Shown piece after piece: positions 57,245-64,000 of a stretch of DNA of 64,000 nucleotides (within the stretch, counting starts at the first letter, position 1; every line of letters begins with the position of its first letter). Under the pieces are notes generated by a model, which searched no databases, was not told where the DNA came from, and saw nothing but the letters and a program-made list of their open reading frames with translations. Location: the NCBI GenBank assembly GCA_026018925.1, contig JAKSZU010000018.1:4248920-4312919 (forward strand), read 5' to 3'. This DNA comes from Tupaia tana. Lineage: Eukaryota > Chordata > Mammalia > Scandentia > Tupaiidae. The position numbers and the translations under genes are program-made.

Positions 57245-57515
57245 CTTTTTTTCTTTCTTTTTAAGTTTTTGCCACAGGGCATGTGCACTCACCGGAGAGA
57301 GACAGTGAGGGAAAATGAGAAATTAATTACTCCCAATCCCAGAGGGATGGTCACTCTGCAATCCCTTCTCCTTCAGTCTCCTCTTGGGATTTTGGGCATG
57401 CACACACAAGCATCTGGTGTGAGTCGTAAGCCACCGGATCCAGGACTCAAAACACAGTGGACTATGTGGGAGTCCAACACCTTAACCACTCCCAACACCT
57501 GCTGCCACCATCTTT
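57245..57515 (-). mobile_element. tRNA-derived SINE, family A (long form)
   Basis: TAAGTTTTTGCCACAGGGCA, GATGGTCACTCTGCAATCCC, CTTGGGATTTTGGGCATGCA, then a box-B remnant CCAGGACTCAAAACACAGTG. Confidence 0.88.
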
Positions 57516-57764
57516 ACCTCTCACTGAACCTTCTTTCCATAGCCAGGGGCGCTCCTGGAAGAGGGCTGCTGTTTTGGACTCCCCCTCTTCTTCAGCACCC
57601 TTTCTGGGGTAATGCTCCATAGTGGGGAGAGAGTGGCTTTGAAACGGTAGGTGGGAAAGGAGAACCACCAGATTCCTGGCACCTCTCAGATAAAAAAATA
57701 AAAAATAATAAATAATAATCTCTGCAGACGGGACTTGAGAATTTGGAAGCTGATCCTTTAAAGC

Positions 57765-57935
57765 AGTGGTTCTCAAAATGTGTTCCCTGGACGGCTACAT
57801 CAGCATCACCTGGAAACTGAGACCTGCGCAGGCTAGGGTCACGTCCCAGGTGCGCTGATCAAGGCCGGCCCCGGCGCTTGTTAGGAACGTGCAAGTCAGC
57901 CTGACAACCACCGGGTTAGGGCAGGGGTGAGATTT
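57765..57935. mobile_element. MER5A-like hAT DNA transposon remnant
   Basis: Begins with the hAT-type terminus CAGTGGTTCTCAAAATGTGT, followed by CATCAGCATCACCTGGAAAC and a GACAACCACCGGGTTAG-like distal end, as in MER5 elements. Confidence 0.7.
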
Positions 57936-58099
57936 AGGACTGGACAGGGCTCTGTCGGCACCGCTTAGACCTAGGAAGGACAGCCATCAGGCCCCACTTC
58001 GGATCGCTGAATCAGAGACTGACTTGGAGCTGCCGCTGCGGCCACCCCTGGAAAAGCCTCGCATACACCCGGGGAGTAAAGCTTGCTTCTCGGGAGGTC

Positions 58100-58800
58100 G
58101 GTTACGGGACCCCAACTGGCCAATGCAGCGTCTGCTCTCGTGGGCGCTCGGGAAGTGTCGAGCAACAGCCCTAGGAGAGGGGAAGCCCTGAGGCCGAGAT
58201 GGGATCAGACCCAGGGAAACTCGGACCCCACCACTAGGACCAGGACTTGGGGCTTTTCTCTCCGTCTCCGCGCCGCCTTCACGCCCAATCCCCCTCCGCC
58301 CGGGAGGTGGCGCTCGAGGACGCGCGAGAGGCCGGGCCGGGAGGCGGGACTTCCTGTCCTCCTGGGAGCACTTCCTGCCAGGCCCGGAAAACCGCTCATT
58401 TTCGTGGTGGGATACCGGGTGTTCTCCGCCGGGGTTAGGGTGACGCCCTCTGGCTCACCCGGCACGTGGGTCCGGCGAGAGTCAAGCAGGTGCGTACTTC
58501 CCAGTGAGGCCGGGCCACGTGGGTGCGCACACAGCCATCCGCGCGCACGGGGATGTTCGGGATGTGGTCCCGGGCGCACGAGCGGCGGCGCCGTCGGGAT
58601 TCCCTGTCCCCGCAGGGGACTTCCTGCTGTGCCCGGCCTGGCGTTCGAGCAGCCCGGCCGACCTCTGCAGCCCTAGGAGGTCTAAAAAGAGGCCTGGAGA
58701 GCCTACAGCTGGGCGGGAAGTCGGCCGGGGGAAGTCGAGGCCCGCTCGGCCTGGGTAGTGGGCTGCCCCAGCGCTCGAAGCCTGCCTGGGTGTGTTGGGG
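58100..58800 (+). promoter_or_regulatory. TAF1C: CpG-rich promoter region of TAF1C
   Basis: CpG-dense segment without SINEs between ADAD2 and the first TAF1C coding exon. It contains ETS-type ACTTCCTG motifs at about 58350 and 58619 and a CACTTCCTG near 58370. These fit a TATA-less housekeeping promoter. A non-coding first exon ending at 58489 (CAAGCAG followed by donor GTGCGT) is a candidate; the TSS is not visible. Confidence 0.55.
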
Positions 58801-58839
58801 CTGTTTGGTTCGTTCCTCTCATTCATTCCTAGACTTGCT

Positions 58840-59048
58840 CCTTTTTTTTTTTTTTTAATAATTTTTTTTTATTTTTTATTTATTCATTCATTTATTTATT
58901 TTTTTTAATTTGATCAAAGAGAGACAGAGGGTGAGAGTGAGAGAGGGAGGAAGTGAGAAAGCAAGCCACCAGATTCAGGGCTTGAACCATGGTTGGCCAT
59001 GTGGGAGTGTCCAGCGCCTTAACCACCACGCCACCTGCTGGTCCCGAC
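58840..59048 (-). mobile_element. tRNA-derived SINE, family A (short form)
   Basis: T-rich inverted tail, AATTTGATCAAAGAGAGACA, GAAAGCAAGCCACCAGATTC, GGCTTGAACCATGGTTGGCC and GCCACCTGCTGGTCCC. Confidence 0.9.
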
Positions 59049-59969
59049 TTGCTCCTTCTTGACTTTCGTATTTGTGTGCACGATTGTTACCATTGTAGTA
59101 CTTGCCAGGGCCCTGGGGATTGTGAAGGTCCCTTGCCAATCAGAGCATTTGAAACAGCTTCACCCTTGAATGCATGCTCTGCAGGAAGGACTTAAGAGAA
59201 TAGGGTTGGGGCTGATAGAGGCTCCCTGGGCTCCAGACGAGGAGGATTTTGCAGGTGGGGAGGGAAGGCGCGGGCTCATTCTGAGCAGAGAGGACGGGCA
59301 GCAGCACCGTTAGGAAGAGCCCAGAGGTGGTCACTGTGGGTGAAGCCCAGGCTCCAGAGCTCTCAGGGATGCAGCCATCCCTGAGAGGCTTGGGCAGTCC
59401 CAGTGCTATAAAAGCCATGTTTTTGTTGTTGATGTTTGTTGTTTTTAAACAGGGATTCACTGAACCCCTGTCCAGTTCCTGGCCCTGCCCTCTCATGTCA
59501 CGGAGCAGAAAGTGCTGGCGGCAGCCCGGCCCAGGGACCTAGGAATGAGCCCGATGCAGTCCTGCCCTCAGACTCGGCCTAGTGAAGGAAAGGAAGCACA
59601 GGCTGAGTGGCAGGCGGCGTGGCACGGAGGGTCCTGGGCGTGCGGAGGTTGCGGAGTGACCTGATGAGGTGCAGGGGGAGCTCCGGGGACGAGCTTCCTC
59701 ACAAGGCTCTGACGGCGTTGGCCCAGGACGGGTGCAGGGAGAGGCATGGCTCAGCGCTCCGGCTCTAAGTCGCATGCGGTTTGAGGCTCGGTTCTGGCAC
59801 CCACAAGCTGTTGGACTAGGGCGAATTACTCTTCCTGAGCCTCAGTTTGGTGAACTTGAACAGGGGCTAGAGAAGAGCACTTAGCACCGTGCCCGGCGGT
59901 CGCCCATGCGTGGTCAGTGAGCACGGCTGGTATTTTGGCTGGTGTTATCTTGTCAGTGAAAGGAGAGGG
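59049..59969. other. TAF1C first intron, unique part
   Basis: No exon recognised. A possible MIR lies near 59775-59910 (TTCTGGCACCCACAAGCTGT, CTGAGCCTCAGTTTGGTGAA). Confidence 0.4.
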
Positions 59970-60205
59970 GCGCAGGCCGGCCCCCAGCCTCGTGGTCAAG
60001 GGGGCCAAGTTCCACGTGACCTTCCACAGTTCGGGTCCCAGCCCCTGTGGCTGGATGAGCAAGCCGGGCTCGAATGGACTGGTGGCCCAATCCTGATGGA
60101 AAAATGGAGGGGAGAGGATTGCCCCGTGATGGTCCCCATTAGGGGGTGCTTCCCCCCACTCCCTTCTATGGTGAGTGGACGCGCTGACAGTTAGAAAAAG
60201 AAGAG
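59970..60205 (+). mobile_element. tRNA-derived SINE, family A (diverged)
   Basis: GGCCGGCCCCCAGCCTCGTG head, CAGTTCGGGTCCCAGCCCCT, GGGGAGAGGATTGCCCCGTG and CTATGGTGAGTGGACGCGCT. Confidence 0.7.
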
Positions 60206-60261
60206 GGGTGATGTAGCTGCTTAAACTTCTAGAGGATTCCTCACCAAAACCCTTTGACACA

Positions 60262-60430
60262 GACTTTTTACATGTTTTTATTTATCCCATGAGTGAGAGG
60301 GACAGAGACAGCACCCTGCCTCCCACCAGTCCAGATCACGGACGTGCATGCCCCCAGTGCACTCGGGCGGTCCCTGGACACGGCTGGCGACCTTGCGTGT
60401 GGGTCGCGTCGCGGGCCGTTGTCCGACTCC
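60262..60430 (-). mobile_element. tRNA-like SINE, family B (diverged)
   Basis: TTTTTATTTATCCCATGAGT, GAGAGGGACAGAGACAGCAC and CAGTGCACTCGGGCGGTCCC on plus correspond to the inverted tail and CT-rich body of family B. Confidence 0.5.
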
Positions 60431-60763
60431 CTGGTAAATTTATCTTCACTCAGCCCATAGCACCTTGCCGGGAGGCCTGTGCTTGGCAGTGGGAAGGCAG
60501 ATGAGGGAGACTCAGCCCCTGCAGGTTTGGGGGCTGGCTCAGCCGGGGTGGGGGGGAGCCTGAGGCCAGGAGTGTAACTAGGGCACGTGGAGGCCCGACA
60601 GAGGCTGGCCCCTCGCCACCTGGCCGACTTGGCGCTAGGCCGCATTCACGGGGCTTTTTATCGTCTGTTCCCTCCAGGCGGCTCCCCCCTCCTGGGCGTC
60701 ACGCTGTCCCCAGGCGCCGGGCTCTGATTCCAGTCTGAGGTGTCTGTCGGTCCGTTTTCCAGC

Positions 60764-60901
60764 ATGGACTTCCCCAGCCCGCTCCGCCCCACGCTGTTTG
60801 TGACCGGCCCCCTGGGTCTGAGCGACGGCCCTGACCTGGCCTTCATGTGCAGCTGGAGAGACGCCCTGACCCTGCCGGAGCCGCGGCCCTGCAGCGCCGA
60901 G
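60764..60901 (+). CDS. TAF1C: TAF1C coding exon 1
   Basis: ATG two bases inside an exon that starts at 60763 after TTTTCCAG, with A at -3 and G at +4. Encodes MDFPSPLRPTLFVTGPLG to PRPCSAE. Donor GTGAGG, phase 0. Confidence 0.95.
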
Positions 60902-61796
60902 GTGAGGCGGACGGAGGGCCTTCCCCGTCCCTGGTCCGGCCACCTCGGCGGGGCACGACGGGGTGGCTTAGCACAGACCTGTGAAGACCCCGCCGGCAGA
61001 GCCGCTCCTTCGGGCTACCTGGGGTACCCTGCCCGCCCCGCAGGGGGGCTGCTCGGCGGGGTGTCGGCTCCTCTGTCCCTCCCTCCCTCCCGGACTTTGA
61101 GTCCTTCGCTGTTCAGCAGATCCAGGTCCCCTGTTCCACCCTGGGGCGGTGGCGGAGCAGTCCGATGACCCCCGCCCTCGGAGCGCGGAGCCTTAGGCTA
61201 AGCAAGAGTAGGAAAGCGAGCAGGCCCAGAGGAACAGTTGCTGAGTGTGGTCGTTAGTCCATGAGGCTAAAGGAAGGATGGTGGCGAGGTGCAGGAGGGG
61301 GGAAGGCCGCCCAGGACGTCCGCGGGCGCTTCCCGCAGCCACCGCTGTCCCCAGAGGCCTGGTTGTCACTCGGAGAGCCTGGCCACAGAGTAAGCCCTCC
61401 TGAGAGGGCAGACGCCGGAGGAGGGGAGGCTCCGAGCTCGGGTGGGAGCCCTCTGGGAGCCGGGCTTGCCCGCCTTGTCCCCGAGTGTGTGGGCTGAGCC
61501 CAGCAGTGACTGGAGCAGCCTGGGGGCTCCCGGGGGGCATGAGGGGTCGGGAGAGCTGAGGGGGGTCCAGAGCAGCCCGCGATGGCGGAGAGCCAGGCAG
61601 GTGGGGTCGGAAACGCACACTCGAGGCAGGGCCTGTTCGCATCCCACGTAGTCTTCCTGCCTCTGTCACCTGCGGCAGGGAACAGCCTCCCTGTGCCTCA
61701 GTTTCGTCGTCAGGAAAATGCAGCGTCGTGGAATGGCAGGAGCACCCGGCCCGGGTGTGTGCACTGTCGTATTTCCCAGGTCTGTGTTCTCTCCAG
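60902..61796 (+). other. TAF1C: TAF1C intron 1 (coding numbering)
   Basis: 895 nt, GTGAGG to CTCTCCAG. G+C-rich, no SINE seen. A MIR-like piece lies near 61650-61730 (TGTGCCTCAGTTTCGTCGTC). Confidence 0.8.
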
Positions 61797-61878
61797 GAGG
61801 GGGCACGGCTCCCGGCCCAGGACCTGCTGTGGGAGCCAGCCACCCCTGGGCCGCTCCCCCTGCTGCCTCCTGGCCCTG
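61797..61878 (+). CDS. TAF1C: TAF1C coding exon 2
   Basis: Encodes EGARLPAQDLLWEPATPG then PLPLLPPGP; the DLLWEPATPGPLP block is conserved with human. Donor GTAAGG, phase 1. Confidence 0.94.
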
Positions 61879-62057
61879 GTAAGGGTCCCGTCCTCTGGGC
61901 TCAGGCCAGACTGCGTGTCGCCCTCCCCCGCCCCCACCCTGAGACCTGCCCTCTCCCCGCCCACAGCCCCTGCCGCCCCCGGCCCTCCCTTGGGTACCTC
62001 CTGACGTGGAACACCTCGCCCACTTCAGTGCCCTTCCTTAACTTCCTTCTCCCTCAG

Positions 62058-62155
62058 ACCCCTGGGACCCTGGGGTGACCGCCCAGGACCTGCTCTTCCG
62101 TGGAGGTTACCGGTACCGGAGGCAGCCCCGAGTCGTGCTGGATACTTCTGAGCAG
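62058..62155 (+). CDS. TAF1C: TAF1C coding exon 3
   Basis: Encodes DPWDPGVTAQDLLFRGG to RVVLDTSEQ. Acceptor CTCCCTCAG, donor GTGAGC, phase 0 out. Confidence 0.95.
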
Positions 62156-62225
62156 GTGAGCGGTCCCGCCGTGGACAGTGCTGTGTCCCAGGGGCTGTGT
62201 GAGTGACCCGGCCCCTCTAACCTAG

Positions 62226-62315
62226 CTCAGCCAGTTCCTGTGGGACCATGGGGACATCGCCTTTGCACCCTTGGGGAAGCTGATGCTGGAGAACTTCAAA
62301 CTGGAGGGAGCACGG
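62226..62315 (+). CDS. TAF1C: TAF1C coding exon 4
   Basis: Encodes LSQFLWDHGDIAFAPLGK and LMLENFKLEGAR. Acceptor CTAACCTAG, donor GTGAGT, phase 0. Confidence 0.95.
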
Positions 62316-62405
62316 GTGAGTCACCTGTGGTGGCCAGAGGGACCCCTGCTTCCCTTCAGGGGTGACTCCTCGGGTGCGCAAGCTTGACACGGCCTTTCCA
62401 CACAG

Positions 62406-62479
62406 AGTCGCTCTAAGAAGAAGACGGTGGTCAGTGTGAAGAGCCTGCTGCAGGACCTCGGTGGACACCAGCCCTGGGG
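62406..62479 (+). CDS. TAF1C: TAF1C coding exon 5 (followed by a GC-AG intron)
   Basis: Encodes SRSKKKTVVSVKSLLQDLGG and HQPW plus two bases. The only junction that restores GCPWAYLS is after TGGGG, where the intron begins GCAAGT, a non-canonical GC donor with otherwise perfect consensus. Confidence 0.92.
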
Positions 62480-63011
62480 GCAAGTGGCCAGTGAGAAACG
62501 ATGGGATGGACAGGCTAGCTGGTGACGGGACGTGGAGGAGCGGGAGGGGACCCAGATTCCACTACAGTGGCTTCCCAACTCCAGCTAGCCTGAGGGGGAA
62601 AGGGAATTTAAGTTCGTGGCGCTCAGGCACAGCTGTCTCCAGGTGTCCAAACAGCGTTTAAAGGGCTCTGAGCCTGTTTCTCACCCTTGCCCCTCTGCCT
62701 GGCTGAGTCCAGTGGTACCAAGGTGGCTTGTGGCTGCAAGGACAGAGTCTGTGTCCTCCCTGAGACACCAGAAACCCAGAAAGGACCTTGGTTGGCTTGC
62801 CTGGCCTCGTCTGTGAACCACCCACTGTGGCAGAGGCAGTGCAGTGCCAGGTCCATGTCATGTGACTGCCCCTGGGGCCTGGGAACAGGGTAAAGTGGTT
62901 CCCGAAAGGAAGCAGTGCTAGGTAGGTAAAAGCCTGTCCCGTCTTGTGGTGGCGCCCAGTGCTCCTTAGCACCGCCACAGCCATGTCCTCCTGCTGGCCT
63001 CTTGTCCCCAG
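62480..63011 (+). other. TAF1C: TAF1C intron 5, GC-AG type
   Basis: Begins GCAAGT and ends CTTGTCCCCAG. 532 nt, no repeat recognised. Confidence 0.85.
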
Positions 63012-63250
63012 GTGTCCCTGGGCTTACCTCAGCCACCGGCAGCGCCGGTTCTCCATCCTCGGGGACCCTGTCCTGGGCCAGTCGGTGGTGAGCCTCCTCG
63101 GGGAGCTGCTGCAGCAGGAGCTGGCCACACGGTGGGAGCAGCTGCTCCTGGACGAGGCCTTCACCGGGGGCGCATTGGCCTGGGCGCCTGGAAGGACGCC
63201 CCAGAGCGGGCAGCTCATCTACCCTGCCGGAGGCGCCCTGGACAGGCTGC
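63012..63250 (+). CDS. TAF1C: TAF1C coding exon 6
   Basis: Encodes CPWAYLSHRQRRFSILGD, a helical segment (LGELLQQELATRWEQLLLDE) and FTGGALAWAPGRTPQSG to LDRL. Donor GTATCC is weak apart from GT. Phase 1 out. Confidence 0.92.
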
Positions 63251-63382
63251 GTATCCTTCGCTGCTGCACAGGAGCGGGAGATCCCGCAGCTCCCCTCTGG
63301 GGGCAGAGGTGGCCCAGGGAGCGGGCGGGAACGGGGCCTGCAGTGACCACAGCTGTGTGCTGATCCTTAGCAAGAGACCCAG

Positions 63383-63499
63383 ATTTGCAGGAGGTCGTTC
63401 TGGCTCCAGCTGGCACCCCTGAAGTCCTTGGGGTCCCTGGATGCATCCAGCTCCGGGGACCTGTCCGGCAGGTGGTGACCGGCACCGTCCAGGGAGAGT
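63383..63499 (+). CDS. TAF1C: TAF1C coding exon 7
   Basis: Encodes (H)LQEVVLAPAGTPEVLGVPG to GPVRQVVTGTVQGE. The acceptor ACCCAG at 63382 gives RLHLQEVV, close to human RLHFQEVV. An upstream AG at 63370 would add four residues in frame. Donor GTAAGG, phase 1. Confidence 0.88.
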
Positions 63500-63575
63500 G
63501 TAAGGCCCTTTGACGCCGCCCCATCCCCAGCTGGCCTGCGGCTGCCCCCTGACACCCAGCCCTCCCCGTCCACAG

Positions 63576-63693
63576 CTCTGCTGGCCGTCCGCTCCGACTA
63601 CCACTGTGCCGTGTGGAAGGTCAGTAAGCAGGGGCAGCCGGCCCCTCTGCAGGTGCTGCAGGTGGAGAAGGGGGCCACCGGGATCAGCCTCAG
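63576..63693 (+). CDS. TAF1C: TAF1C coding exon 8
   Basis: After a 76-nt intron (63500-63575, ending GTCCACAG). Encodes LLAVRSDYHCAVWKVSKQG to VLQVEKGATGISL. Donor GTGAGG, phase 2. Confidence 0.9.
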
Positions 63694-63777
63694 GTGAGGG
63701 GTGAGCCAGGCTGCCTGGCCAGGATGCCATCCAGGAGGTGGGAGGACAGGCCATCGGTAACCACGCCGTTCCCATAG

Positions 63778-63849
63778 CCCTCACCTGCCCGGGGAGCTAG
63801 CCATCTGCAGCCGTTCAGGAGCCGTCTGTCTGTGGACCCCCCAGGACGG
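63778..63849 (+). CDS. TAF1C: TAF1C coding exon 9 (last in window)
   Basis: Encodes [19 protein letters not shown] and TPQDG, a WD-repeat-like strand segment. Donor GTAATG, phase 2; the gene continues past the window. Confidence 0.92.
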
Positions 63850-64000
63850 GTAATGCCCCTGCCCCGTGAAACCCTGCACCCTGACAGACAGAGCCACGAC
63901 CCCGCTCCCTGTCCTAACCGGGCCAGGCCACTCCTGTCTTCCGCCTGACCCCTCAACCTCCCACCCCACCGGCCTGGCCCCCTGCCCCCACCCACGGACC

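Larger units (their letters stand above)
60764..63849 (+). other. TAF1C: TAF1C gene, 5' part (TATA-box binding protein-associated factor, RNA Pol I, subunit C)
   Basis: TAF1C (TAFI110) is a subunit of the nucleolar selectivity factor SL1/TIF-IB, which with TBP recruits RNA polymerase I to rDNA promoters. Nine coding exons are visible, giving the first 342 residues of a protein of about 870 in human. They run from MDFPSPLRPTLFVTGPLG to the WD-like segment [15 protein letters not shown]. The remaining exons lie beyond the right edge. Phases agree at every junction. Intron 5 has a GC donor and the intron after exon 7 is 76 nt; a tandem acceptor precedes exon 7. No frame breaks are seen. Confidence 0.95.

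Overview
The window is nuclear DNA from a placental mammal. It holds three protein-coding genes in the order KCNG4 (+), ADAD2 (-), TAF1C (+, running off the right edge). As I recall it, this is the order and relative orientation of the human 16q24.1 block, seen here from the opposite strand. Genes were identified by reading translated exons against remembered family sequences. Exon ends were set by GT/GC...AG signals, reading phase and continuity of the protein. No database search was possible.

Organism: mammal-wide old repeats (MIR, MER20/MER5A-like DNA transposons, MaLR/MLT-like LTRs, old LINE-1) indicate a placental mammal. The young repeats are not Alu, B1/B2, rabbit CSINE, carnivore CAN or ruminant SINEs. 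They are many copies of a tRNA-derived SINE ('family A' here, about 30 full or partial copies on both strands), a second tRNA-like SINE ('family B'), and one element that joins a family-B-like tRNA head to a 7SL/Alu-like monomer. A euarchontan mammal outside the monkeys and apes, possibly a colugo (Dermoptera), would fit, but this is a low-confidence inference.

Layout: 1-23.9 kb is intergenic and repeat-rich. It includes several minisatellites (notably a 41-bp array with a trimeric higher-order structure at 12.7-13.4 kb) and a solitary retroviral LTR at 21.3-22.0 kb. KCNG4 covers about 24-39.3+ kb: a candidate non-coding first exon, coding exon 1 (26254-27003), an 11.5-kb intron with SINEs and an old L1, and coding exon 2 (38545-39315). 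From 39.3 to 51.1 kb is 3' flank and intergenic DNA. ADAD2 occupies 51.1-55.8 kb on the minus strand in ten coding exons; exon 4 carries one surplus base that breaks the frame. TAF1C starts in a CpG-rich segment near 58.1-58.8 kb. Nine coding exons are visible from 60764 to 63849, including one GC-AG intron and one 76-nt intron.

The genes do not form a pathway: KCNG4 is a silent Kv channel subunit, ADAD2 is a germ-cell RNA-binding protein related to ADAR, and TAF1C is a subunit of the RNA polymerase I factor SL1. I found no novel multigene system. The observations most worth a second look are the ADAD2 frameshift, the TAF1C splice peculiarities, the higher-order minisatellite, the tRNA-7SL chimera, and a regularly spaced ATTGG array downstream of KCNG4.
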